From Reticulascus tulasneorum (taxonomy: Eukaryota > Ascomycota > Sordariomycetes > Glomerellales > Reticulascaceae): a stretch of DNA of 64,000 nucleotides. This document shows, in pieces, positions 11,440 to 22,878 of this stretch; position 1 is the stretch's first letter, and every line of letters begins with the position of its first letter. The DNA lies in the NCBI GenBank assembly GCA_001557505.1, contig LSAX01000005.1, positions 1,736,001-1,800,000 of the forward strand, in the 5' to 3' direction. The notes below the pieces were generated by a model, which was given only the letters and a program-made list of their open reading frames with translations, was not told where the DNA came from and did not search any database. The position numbers were made by a program, and so were the translations under genes.

Positions 11440-14400
11440 AATGGGGCTATCGGACTAAAAAAACAACAGTTAACTCAATATTCACGGTAAATCAGAACAC
11501 GCCATGATTGAGCGAAAGAAAACCAAGAGCGAGTGCTCTACAAAACGCATTGCATCGTTGCGCGAGCCTCGACGATGTCTCCTCTTTCAGCAGGACCAAA
11601 GTCCCACGACAACGCCGAGGCTCCTGCCAGCGCCGGCATCAAGCAGTCTCCTTCGCAATCCGAACAGCGATCCCCCAGCGCACCGGAAGTGGGATAATTG
11701 CGCGAGCGGCGCGTAATGGGGAAGCGATCTCGACTCACCACTGGTATTCGCCTCAATCAGCCTTCCCAGGACCGCCAACCGCCTAAGTCTGCAAATCTCG
11801 GCCGTCAAAGGCCAATTTAAAACGGCCGTCGCTTGGTCCAGGATAAACCCAATTGCGTGTTGGATTCGTTGTCGCGGTTTCCAATGACAAAATTCAAGAG
11901 TTCAAGTCAATCCGACGCGGAGAAAGTCTTCAGGCTCCGTTGCGTGCGCGCGGATGTTGGGGGGGAATCTTGCGTGGGTCGGTTGGTCGACTGAAGTATG
12001 GCGGGCGATTATGGACGGGACGGAATAATTAGGAGTCGTCAGAAAACGAGCGAAGCTGATTCTATCAGAAGTCGCTCCAGATTCGGGAGGTGATGATGGG
12101 TGTGAGTAGACGTGGAGAGGGTCGACGAGGACGTGAAGGACAGAGAAGACGGAAAGAGGACGTATCAGAGGCTGAAGAACATGGAAGCACAAGCGAGATG
12201 ATTGCCTTTAAACGTGATGGGGGTCTTTCGGGGCCTGGCTGGTGGTCTTTCTGGGATGGGCCAGTGTTCATGGCGCAGAAACTGGGGGGGTGGAGGACAC
12301 TGGGGGGGGGGTGATTGTGTGGGTGGATTTCCCGACGAGATTAGCCAGCCAGGTTAAGCAGGGGACATGGGGAGGAGATAGGCAGAGATGGTGAGCTATC
12401 TGGTACAGTAAGAGATAATTATATCCGCACTGAGCAGAAGCCGCTATCAGCGACTGATATTTCCTAATTAATAAGAAAAGTTGTATCGGTTGAACTCCAG
12501 ATACACTGTGTTGGCACTATTCTACTATCTGCTACCATCTGTCATCAAGTCTCGGGGCTTGCTCTCGGTCTCCGCCAAGCTCATTAAAGGAAATCTCCAG
12601 GGTGGGAACGCCCAGAAAAGGGTGCCATCCTGAGCTTAGAGCAGCACTGAGCAGCTCTTTTATTCTGGGGGACAGACAGACAGATGACGAGGAGCTACCT
12701 CGTACTGAGTTCAGTCTCCCGCCTTTTTTTTATTTTATCTTGCCGTTGGTGGCAAGCGGAAGAGAAAGAGAAAAAGGAAAGACATTCCCCCCCTCCCCCC
12801 GAAGCCATGTGTGCTTGGAGATGCTCATGAATCATGTATGCATATGTCTATCATCTGAAGCCCGTGGAGTTGGCTTTTGTCTCACCGCGTGTCTCTCCTT
12901 GCTTCTTGCGATAGTCCCACTCCGCGTCCCATCATGATTAGCATGAGGGTAGCAGCTACCGCCGTCCCACACGGATCACAGCAAGACAGGCAAACGTCCG
13001 CCCGGGCGGCTCCAGAGTCAATGCCTCATGATTCACTGCAACGAATTCCAAGCTGGCTGGAGACGTCGGTCCTCCCATGGGCAAGACACGGGCGGGTAAA
13101 GGATGCAGCGACGGACGGGGAACTGGCATATACAGCACCGGTACCTGTGGATGCTTATTACTGCATGAGTAGTATTAGGATGGGGTGGCTCATGCCTCCC
13201 GCACCCCCAGAAAACACCAAGCAGCAGCTATATCCCCGCTGGGGGCGTGCGACTCTGGGTGCTTTGGTGGTGAATGGCGAGCCAGTGGAGGTCGAGGCCT
13301 GCACCCCGGCGCCTTGATTGGCCATGTTACCGCCCGATTCAGTGACCAGATTGGTTAGGCCCATGCATCGCCGGCCACTCAGGCACCTCACAGGAGCTAC
13401 CCGCTGAGCCTTTCTAGAATTCCAGGATATGGGTTTCCAGCCAGGTTCTCCTATGTGAGGAGTCTGCTGGAGGTTCTGGCTGGCGAGAGCCTGGACACAG
13501 AGACGCTGCATCAAGAGCCCGTCCGTGCATCTGCTCTCCGCGCGTAGGTACTTCGTAGATGGGGCTCCATACGGGTACGAGGCCAGACGTATTTAGGGTG
13601 AGGGGTAGAATATCGTTAGGGGACAGAACTGGCACACACGGGGATGCCAAGGGGACCTTATGCATTCCAATGCTAGTAGTCCAGCAAGACATGGAGCGTC
13701 ATAGAGATGGGGAGAATTGCTTTTCCAACTGGTGCGATGGAACGGCTCCGCAACCGTACAGCTACTTTGGCACCTCTCCCGTTGTGGGCGTTGGCTTCTT
13801 GATCTGCCTCATATGTTCTAACGAGACAGACGAAGGAAATAGCCCGGGAACATGTTGATTGCTTCGATAGCGGGCGAGAGGCCAATTCCGGCCAGATGTC
13901 TTCTACTTGCCACAAATCCACGTTTCCGTTCAGTTTCTGTTCCTCCGGCATCGTAGCGCCCAACAACGCCGTCAGATCTGCCGCTGCGGGTCGTGTTCGC
14001 CCCCATGGGCAGCGCAGCGTCAAATCGTGCTTCGTCCGTGGGGGACAAAAAAACAAGAGCCTGCCGGAGTTTGCACCGCATCCGTTGACGCCCAAGCAGT
14101 TTGGACGAAACGACATGGTGCGTCGTAAAGATTGACAGATCGTCAAGCAAAGACGACATGTGTGAATGCAAATGTATCCCAAAGCGGAGTCGCTCTCAAG
14201 CCTGATTGTGGCTCAAGCTCGCAGGCCCAACTTAAAGTGCTTCCAACTGTGGCGCCATAGAGAAAAGATGGGGCATTCCCGCTGTGGGCCAAAGAAAGGT
14301 CCATATTGCAGGCCCGTTCGGGTACCTTAGCTCCAGTGCCTCGGAAGTCACATGGAATTCACATGTGTCGTAGTGCGTCACGAGCTTCGTCCGAGAATGA

Positions 14401-14597
14401 GCTTCGCCAAAACAAAACAGCCCACAGTCCGACGAGCACGACAAGTGTATTATGTGCAGCATCGTGAATTAGCGAACTTGACCTGTCAATAATAAAACCC
14501 ACCAGAGACGCCCAGCAAACAAGCCTGCTCTTCAATGGGGACCAAGCAATAGTACAATTCGCCTGCGGGGAGCTGTCTCGCAACACATCGAGTCAAT
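11440..14597. other. Long intergenic region between PSR1-like and ABC transporter genes
   Basis: Over 3 kb bounded by two divergent gene starts. It holds both promoters, G-rich runs near 12282-12311 and pyrimidine-rich stretches near 12720-12800. Longer open frames (12877-13317 plus, 13673-14182 minus) overlap others and lack family features. The only item I single out is a 40-codon frame at 11575. A small spliced gene like SEC61 beta could hide here unseen. Confidence 0.45.
11575..11697 (+). CDS. Possible small protein, 40 residues
   Basis: A short ATG frame (starting MSPLSAGPKSHDN, ending SAPEVG) has C/G-ending codons like those of neighbouring genes, although it sits in a region otherwise without coding signal. 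It could be a complete small protein or a first exon: a weak GTGGGA donor at 11689 can be joined in frame to an exon after a CAATCAG acceptor near 11760, giving a 57-residue product. It lies 136 bp from the PSR1-like start and is divergent from it. I do not recognise the sequence. Confidence 0.22.
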   Translation: MSPLSAGPKSHDNAEAPASAGIKQSPSQSEQRSPSAPEVG

Positions 14598-17207
14598 ATG
14601 GCCGCCGTGCAGTCGACCCTGCGCCATTCGGCAGCCGAGGAGGCCATCGCCGCCTTCCTGGAGAAATACTCGGATCTCCTTCGCACTAGGCTACGAAACA
14701 CATCGCGGACGACACGACTCCTCGCGGCATTAGCCCTTACCAGCTCTATAATCCTCGGAGCCGAGGGAGGGAGGCGATGGTGGAAGAGCCGGAGGGAGGA
14801 GAGGGAACAAGGACGTAAACTCGTGCGCACCAATTCGTGGCTCTTCAACAAAGATGGCTCGCGAACAATATACGTTCCGTACAAGGATGGGACCTCCAAG
14901 GTTGTCATTCAGAAGACGAAGGCTCTCACGTTCGAGGCTCATCGTCGCCTGTTCCTCAACCCGCCGAGGGTATCCGGCCTGGGAGATGGGACTGTTCCCG
15001 CGGCGCAGACGAAGCCTGGGCTGAACCTCGCCTTCTTGCACCAATTTCTAAGCTTGATGAGCATCATGATCCCGCGGTGGTCGAGCAAGGAGGCCGGGCT
15101 GCTCGTCAGTCATGCAGTGTTCCTGATGCTTCGGACCTACCTCTCCCTGGTGGTCGCTAGACTCGATGGTGAGATTGTCCGCGATTTGGTGGCCGGCCAC
15201 GGCAAGAAGTTCCTCCTGGGGCTCCTAAAGGTACGGACTCGCTGCCCTCTCCTCCGATCTTGTCAGATGCTAATATCAACCAGTGGTGCGGCTTAGGTGG
15301 ATTTGCTTCGTATACGAATGCGATGATCAAGTTCCTGGAATCAAAGGTCTCCATTGCCTTCCGGACCCGGCTCACACGATACATACATGATCTATACCTC
15401 AACGACAACCTTAACTACTATAAACTCTCCAACTTGGATGGCGGGGTCGGGCAGGGAGCCGACCAGTTCATCACGCAGGATCTCACCCTCTTCTGCGCAG
15501 CGGCAGCGAATCTCTACTCCTCCCTGGGCAAGCCGTTTGTCGACATATGTGTGTTCAACTACCAGCTTTATAGGTCACTAGGGCCGCTGGCTCTTACCGG
15601 CCTGCTGAGCAACTACTTCCTGACGGCGAGCATCCTGCGACGACTGTCCCCGCCCTTCGGAAAGCTAAAGGCCGTCGAAGGCCGAAAGGAAGGAGACTTC
15701 CGAAGTCTGCATGCGCGCTTGATAGCCAACGCTGAGGAGGTCGCCTTTTATGGCGGTGCAGAGATGGAGAAGCAGTTCCTCAACAAGGAGTTCAAGTCAC
15801 TAAAGAATTGGATGGAGGGCATTTATATGCTCAAGATTCGATACAACATGCTCGAAGACTTCATACTCAAGTACAGCTGGAGCGCCTACGGCTATCTCTT
15901 GTCCTCCTTGCCCGTGTTCCTTCCCGCCTGGGGTGGTCTTGGCGGCGCGGTTGAACTTGCCCAGAGCCTCGAAAAGGGAGGGAGGGAACGCAATCGCATG
16001 AAGGATTTCATCACGAACAAGCGACTAATGCTTTCTTTGGCCGACGCCGGTGGAAGAATGATGTATTCCATCAAGGACCTCTCGGAGCTTGCGGGCTACA
16101 CGAGCCGCGTCTACACACTGATATCGACGCTCCACCGTGTCCATGCCAACGCCTATTACCTGCGGGGAGGGCAGAACGAGCTCTACTCGGTGTCGGATGT
16201 CCAGGGCACTATTCAAAAAGGATTCGATGGCGTCAGATTCGAGCATGTGCCCATCGTCGCACCAGGCCTCTGGCCACAAGGCGGCGAAGAGCTGATCGAG
16301 TCTCTCTCCCTGATCGTCCGGCGAGGCGAGCATCTCCTGGTAAGTGAAGCGTCACGTCATTCTATCCTGCCCACAACTGACACCCACAGATTTCCGGGCC
16401 AAACGGCGTTGGCAAGAGTGCCATCGCCCGCGTTCTCGCCGGGCTATGGCCGGTATACCGGGGCCTGGTGAGCAGGCCAAAGTCGATTGGCGAGGACGGT
16501 ATCATGTTTCTCCCGCAACGGCCGTATCTGAGCATCGGCACTCTGCGAGACCAGGTCATTTACCCCGACGGCCACGAGGATATGCGCGCCAAGAGGAAGT
16601 CGGAGGATGACTTGAAGCGCGTGCTCGAGGAAGCCCGACTCGGCTACTTGCCGGATCGCGAAGGCGGCTGGGACACGCGAAAGGAGTGGAAGGACGTGCT
16701 CAGCGGCGGGGAGAAGCAGAGAATGGGCTTCGCCCGCGTACTGTATCACGAGCCGCAGTATGCAATCATCGACGAGGGAACCAGCGCAGTGTCGAGTGAC
16801 GTTGAGGGCTTACTCTACGAGACTTGCAAGGAGAAGGGCATCAGTAAGTGGTTTCCGGTCCCTCGCTCACATATTCAGCCATCTAACACGCAAAAACAGC
16901 CCTTATCACAATCTCAACACGTGCATCCCTCAAAAAGTACCATACGTACAACCTTATGCTCGGTATGGGCGAGCAGGGCGACGAATGGGAATTTGAGCGG
17001 ATAGGGACGGAGAGGGAGAAGATGCAAGTCGAGAAGGAGCTTCAGGATCTGCGTGAACGACTTGCTCAGGTAGAGCAGTGGAAGACGCGGCGGCAGGAGA
17101 TTGAAGACGAGCTAGCAAAGGTCTGGGTGGATAGCGGCGAGGCATTGGATCCTCCACCTTATGCAGAGAAGCAGGAGGCTGAGAAAGTAGAGGCGGAATC
17201 ATCGTAG
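14598..17207 (+). CDS. Peroxisomal ABCD-family half ABC transporter (PXA1/PXA2 type)
   Basis: Exons 14598-15230, 15284-16339, 16390-16843, 16900-17207; 816 residues, introns 50-56 bp. The N-terminal half is the membrane domain with the ABCD-type EAA-like motif NAEEVAFYGGAEMEKQF. The C-terminal nucleotide-binding domain has Walker A GPNGVGKS (567-573), LPQRPYLSIGTLRDQVIYP, signature LSGGEKQRMG (667) and Walker B YAIIDEGTSAVSSD (Glu692). Such half transporters pair to import long-chain fatty acyl-CoAs into peroxisomes for beta-oxidation. The usual switch histidine is a threonine here (ISTRASLKKYH, position 721). A coiled-coil tail follows (about 750-790). The two fungal paralogues, Pxa1 and Pxa2, cannot be separated confidently by eye, so no symbol is given. 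Confidence 0.92.
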
Positions 17208-18456
17208 AAGACTTGTATAAACCCTGTACGTGGAGTACTTGTTCAATTGAAAGATTTGATTCCAACATATATACGGACTTCTATGCAAATGATTCTGCGA
17301 TGCATAGGTCTGTACATATGGCACAGGGGAAGCAAGCAAGCAAGCACCGATATTTCCCGACATTTCATCTAACAAACCCATGCTATCCAAAGTCCCAACC
17401 GCATGCCCAATGCCACGATGGTAGGATTAATGGAAATGCAGTCGTAGCACCAACAATGACCCCAGTCTCTTTTTGTTCGCACCTGTCGGCCAACGTAGTA
17501 ACAAAATGTCTCAATGTTAAAAAGAGAGGGAAAAAATGCGGTTGTATCCGACCTGACCCCCAGTCTCAGTAGCAATAGTCCGTATGAATCTCCCCCAATA
17601 TTACAAAATGCGCCACAACAACCGTCCACCACCCAACACAGTTAGACCTGTCTCCCACGCAGCCAAACCAAGCCAATCAACGCCCGGGCAGTAGCACCAT
17701 TTCAGCAGACTATTTGCAACGCCATCATTTCTTTGGTCCTGGCCTGCAGCGGGTGTGCGCTGTTCCTTTGCGTCGATCCGAGAGCTTTTTCGCTGATCTA
17801 ACTAGCAGCTGCTGTGCTGCTTGCTTCCCTGCGATCTCCCAGGCTAGCTTCTGCCCTTGGCCCCCTAGCCTGCTTTTTGTGACGATGGGACTGGACGGTG
17901 AATGCCGGCATGCAAACTTCCCGGGGGTTGGTGAGGCGAAGGGGCGAGAGGCTCGAGATGGGCAACCAGCAACATGGGGGGATTGAACGGTGAGATTGTG
18001 TGTGCCCCAGTGTGGCATACGTCAGTGGCCTGGGAGGACCGCTCTGCCGATGGACGACTTCTCTAATTCTGGGGTTTGGAATTCGAGACTTCAGCTTCTT
18101 GTCCTCCTTTATCTACGGATTGCTTTGTCGAGAAACTCGACCTCATCGTTCAACGACAAACACGAGGCTAGCCTCACCGCGCTTAGCAAAGCCCACCTGC
18201 AGAGCCGGTGTCAGTTACTATCGTTATCTCTTCCTCGCTCGCTCACTGCCAAGAGCCTAGCTATCATCCAGCCTCTGCGCCGTGGCGCCAGGGACTGCGG
18301 AGCAGGCCTACCTACGTCGTAGGCGCCTTCGCAATATAATGGGAGCCCAGAACCTCTCCGACTGAGGTTTTGCCACTCTTCCCCATAAACCCCCCATCAA
18401 GCACATACCGCCAAAAACACGTCACATCGAATATCCGCAGACTTGCTGCAGGGCCA
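17208..18456. other. Intergenic between two plus-strand genes
   Basis: About 1.25 kb: 3' region of the ABC transporter and promoter of the membrane protein gene. No supported gene or RNA. Confidence 0.5.
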
Positions 18457-19557
18457 ATGCCCAAGATTGGGGCTCTTCCGGCAGGGAGCCGTGTCTCCCT
18501 GCTGAGCGTCGGCCTCATGCCCGTCATCGCGGAGGATGATAACCCCGAGAGGGCCGCAGCCCTGGCTTTACCGCCTCGGAGCTATCGTCGCTCTCTGCCG
18601 GCGGATTCTACTATGCACCCGCCGTACCCGCCGCCCAGGTACTCTAGGTCCAAGGAGAGCATGTCGTCGAGCGTGCTCAGCTCGAACGACTTGCCGGATC
18701 GGACGCCGCCGAGCACTGGTACCAAGGAGAAGCTGAAGGAGACGGAATGGGTTGCTCGGCGAGGAGGCTGGTATCGGCTGGGTCTCGTTGCGTTTCTTGT
18801 CATTGCCCTCGCCGTTGGCTTATCTGTGGGATTGACGGTTGGCATGCGGAAAAAGTAAGTCGTCTTGCACAGTCTTATTAAGATCAGACTAACATGGAAC
18901 AGCAATTCCAAGGATGAGGAAGCCCTACCGCCATCCCTCTTCCCAGCTGGCTCATTCGCCTTCCAGACCGCCCTCTCCAACATCTCAACCGGCTGCACAA
19001 CCGCACCTTCCACCTGGCGTTGCTACCCCTACGCCACCTACGCCGACAGTCCCTCCGCCTCCGTCGCCACCTTCTTCTGGATCATCTCCGCCGTAGATCG
19101 CTACAAGTATGCCATCTCCTCAACGGAAAACCCCTTCGCCCCGCAGTTCGCCAACATCACCATGACGCTGCTCGAGCCGAATCAGTATAACGAGCGCTTC
19201 ACCTTCAACTTCACCATGGACCGCACCGTGGTGCCGTCCGGCCCAATTTCCGACGATGCCAACGCTGCCACCTGCAGCTTCCCGGACACGGTCTTCCGCG
19301 CTACGCTGTGGACCAGGAAAGCACTCGAGTTCCCCAACAACGGGACCGCCGACAGCACCACGCAGTTTGGGAACTGGCCCGGCCAAGTGGAGGTCGAGCA
19401 GATCGCCGGTGGCCGGCCGGGCGTCCCGGCTTGCATGGATTACGCAGGCGCGAGCTTAGGTAGCTTTGCGGTAACTGACGGGGGGGACTGTCGATGCCGG
19501 TATGCCAATTTCGGGTTCCCGGGTGGTTCTAGCAGGAGGAGAGGGAGGCGGCGGTAA
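18457..19557 (+). CDS. Single-pass membrane protein with extracytoplasmic Cys-containing domain
   Basis: Two exons, 18457-18854 and 18903-19557, 350 residues. The first in-frame ATG is at 18457; another at 18517 (MPVIAEDDNPERAA) is an equally good start, giving 330 residues. A Pro/Ser-rich cytosolic part of about 110 residues is followed by one strong membrane helix (LGLVAFLVIALAVGLSVGLTVG). Beyond it lies a domain with N-glycosylation sequons (NIST, NITM, NFTM, NNGT) and cysteines (TGCTTAPSTWRCYPY, ATCSFPD). The orientation is that of a type II surface or secretory-pathway protein. The last 20 residues are Gly/Arg-rich. I recognise the pattern as a conserved fungal membrane protein without assigned function. 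Confidence 0.8.
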
Positions 19558-19958
19558 AGCTAGCAGTCATTGCCCCTGGTATAGATACCAATTAATCGGC
19601 AATGAGAGTGCGCAGTAGCTTGTGTGATAGTCATCGTTATTTACTCTAGCCCGGAGTTGGGGATGGGACATTCGCGGATTCGCGACCATAGGATAGTTCA
19701 AACAAATTAAGATACCCTTCACTACAGTCCTCTGCCAGTGGGTGTGTTCCTGGTCGATATACGAGTGAATGATGAGATATATACCAAGTCGAACTACAGA
19801 TTCCAGCGTCCAGCAAACAGAACAATGTCTGATAAAAAGCATACAAACCACGCAACAAACAAATTCAACGGTTACAGCATCCTAACGGCAGTTCCTACCT
19901 AACCAGTCATACTAGAATAAACACTATTCCTACTAATTCAATTGCAAGCTTTAGCCAT
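19558..19958. other. Intergenic, convergent 3' ends
   Basis: Four hundred bases between convergent genes; nothing recognisable beyond presumed 3' untranslated sequence. Confidence 0.6.
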
Positions 19959-22878
19959 TCATCTTGGTGCCCCCACGTGCTCGAAATGGTCGACAAGCTC
20001 CACCACAACGTTCTGCACCCTCTGTCGGAAAGCGGCCCAGGGCTCGCGAGCGCCCCGAAGATTCGGATGATCTTGCTTCTCCTGCGAGGCCGCCTGCGAT
20101 TCTTCGAGCTCAGCAAGAAGACTCGAAGGCACCCTGTTATCGTCACTGCTCTGCGCACCTCGGCGGGGTGCTCCCGATCGTCCACCAGTATCCATGTCTC
20201 TCTGCGCCGGAGGAGGAGAGAGTAACCGACGAATTTCTCCAAACGGATGCAGCTTTCCAACCTCAGGCAGCCTGGGCTCTTGCCTCGAATGGCTAAATGC
20301 AAAGCTGCTGTGCCTGCCGCTCCGATGGGAACCAGGGGCGATACTACCGCGGCCGGCAGACGGAGCCAGAGGGCCCCGGGCGGCGGGGCCCGGATAAAGC
20401 ATGACGCTGGAAGAAGAATCGTCATCCCGAGGTGATTTCAGACGTTTCCTGGGGGATCCGAAGGCGGGAGGGCTCTGCGTCTTTTCCATAGAACGGGACC
20501 GCTTGTGTGCTGCCGGCTGAGCTCCTGGTTGACGGCGTGGCAGGGGGAAATTCAACTCCCACGGAGCAGGGGAAGGGAAAAGGCCAGGGGGAGGAGAAAG
20601 ACCAGGCGGAGGGACAAGGCCAGGGGGGTGAGGAGGGACTCGCTTGGACGTGCTCATGAGCGGATGTAGCTTGGGAATGTTCATGAACGCCTGGTTCACG
20701 ACATTCGCGGGCATCTGCCACTGCTGGTTACGCTCCACAGCGACCGGACGTCGGACCTCGGGCTTTTTGCCCTTGCTTTGCCTGGCCTCAACCCGAGCCG
20801 GGTTCCCGCTCTCCGAGTCCGTCTCGTCCGGCGGAGGTGGTTTGTGGAGGCCCTGTCCTTTCCCACCAGCTGACTGGACCGGCGGCTTTGCAGGCCCATA
20901 GAACGGCGTCGCAAAGAAGCCCTCGAACCACTTCGCGGTCTCCTCGTCCGGTTCTTCAACAAATAGCCGTACCAGTATGTCACCGATGACAAGCAGCAGA
21001 TCCGCTACATTTGGACGTTCGTATGGTATCTCCATCAAGCACATCTTTACAAGTTTCCGCAGCTGCGGCTCGACGCTGCTGAAGCGATCAACGTCTCTTC
21101 CGTACGTACGGCCCCCTGTCGGCAGTTCCGGATCCTCCTCCGCCCATAAGGGGTGCTGCCACTCGCGGAGAGTAATAGCTTGCCACATCTGGACACAGCA
21201 TCGTTAGCGAAATATCGCGCTTTTCGGGCATCGCCGTTACGAACTATTATGCCAACTTGAAATACATTGGACTGCATCCCGTAGTCTCCGGCAACAGGAG
21301 GCCGTCCGTCGATTAGCTCCCGGTGGAAAAGACTGGGATTGCCTGGGATCATGTAGTCCGTCATCTTGTCCCAGTCCTCAGTGAATTGTTCCTAGAACCG
21401 ATCAACAAACACCGCACAGATCGTGGCTCGACGATAGATTGTGCTCGTACCGGAGTTAAAAAGGCTCGTTTCCCCGTAAACCTCCACCCCCAGAACCTAT
21501 AATCTCTGAAAGTCTTTAATCAGCGACGCTCATAAGTGAATTATATGGGCAAAAGGTCTCTAAATTTACCCAAATTGAGTTGGTCGGCGCCGAACATGGT
21601 CAAAATCAATAGTTAAGCCAAAGTCGCAAATCTAAACTCGTAAGAGACTTCCACAAGAAAATGCATCGCAAAGGCGAAACCCTACTTTAAAAACTGCTGG
21701 AAACGGCCCATACTGGGTTCCTTGGTCATCTTGAGCCACAAGAACTGGAGAGACAAAGTCAGACATCGTATCGTGCGGAGGTCCGGGTTTCTCACTGTTT
21801 GTGGGATCTATGTCGAAGTGGCACACGTCGGAAGCCAGAGGAGGGAACCCCCCCGCGTGATGAAGCGGAGGTTCTTCATCGACCTGTCTTGGGGGATCAA
21901 GATCTTTAAAATCCTCAAGCCAATAGCGCGGAGGATAGGCCATTCCGACTAGTCCTCGCACCACTGAATGAAGCCCGGCGGGTTAGCAGACAAACCGTGA
22001 GTGACTTTGATATCTTCAACAATGATAGGGGGCATCATAACTAGGGCTGCTCACAATTCTCGAATAGCAGGCATAGAACCTTGTTGGACCACCTCGTTTC
22101 TTCGGCGCTTGCCTTCGCCAGCCAGTTGCGTAGGTCCCCGAACTCTGCGTGTTCGAGCACTACACAGGACGGCGCACTCGCCTGCTTTTCGCCCCCGGTG
22201 CCGGTGCCGACCGCGACCGTTGGGCGCGCTCCCTTCAACTGCTCCGCAGTCTCTCCGACCTCCACTATCCGGTTCCTCCTTGAGGTTCGTCTAAGATCAC
22301 GGGGCATGACCCTTGGCGCACCGGCTATCAACTGAACAATATGCCTTGCTCCCTGGAAAGCCTACAGCTAAATCAGAGACGTGAGGGGGTTGTAAGCGAG
22401 CGACTTAGCTTGCCTTGAGCCAGAACCTCTCCCGCCGCAATGAGTCGCGAGCAGGGTTCTTGTTCTCCTTTACGACACATTTGATCACCCTCCCGTCTCT
22501 CTCGAGCTCAAACAGATACGCGTTGCCGAACCCTCCCGATCCCATGAGCTTGAGCAGCCGAAAGCCATGTTCATAAGCTATAGATGCGTTCGGGGGTGTG
22601 GGTCCTTTTGCGCTCGCCCAAATACGTCGGCGTTGGAGAAAGCTTCCATCGACTCGGCCTTTGCGAGCCACAGCCACACTCCTCAAGTAGTCACGATAAA
22701 CCCAGTCAGTTGGGAATGGCAAAATTGGGCGTCTCTCAAGATTGTGGAGAAAGCATAGTTCTGTATCTCGTCTGATCCTGTGCATTTGTTTGGTTAAATC
22801 ATTTCTGAACTTGACCGCCATCTCATTGGTGTATTCCGGCGGCTCACCGAGATAGTGAGCCTCGAAAGTATTAGTCAT
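19959..22878 (-). CDS. Divergent fungal protein kinase-like protein with disordered tail
   Basis: Seven exons (minus strand): 22878-22414, 22361-22055, 21963-21686, 21631-21570, 21496-21451, 21391-21245, 21188-19959; 844 residues. The start is the first ATG (22878); the longer open frame begins only at GTG. The kinase fold shows Gly-loop GSGGFG (113-118), Lys in IKCVVKE (137), catalytic-loop equivalent HFDIDPTN (306), DFG in ICDFGLT (353) and TPE in place of APE (385-387). The HRD arginine is Phe, and the usual catalytic-loop Lys is Asp. About 40 residues separate HFDIDPTN from DFG, longer than usual. Intron 1 has a GC..AG boundary. The tail from about 480 is disordered, with short PPGL repeats. 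Related kinase-like proteins are common in fungi; activity and substrate are unknown. Confidence 0.82.

Noticed and set aside
12877..13317. 146-codon plus-strand frame
   Set aside because: No motif, no splice context, opposed by similar frames on the other strand.
13673..14182. 169-codon minus-strand frame
   Set aside because: Composition not protein-like overall; a short stretch near MPEEQKLNGNV reads better but leads nowhere.
18370..18456. N-terminal extension of the membrane protein gene
   Set aside because: The extended frame begins with TTG, not ATG; first ATG is 18457.
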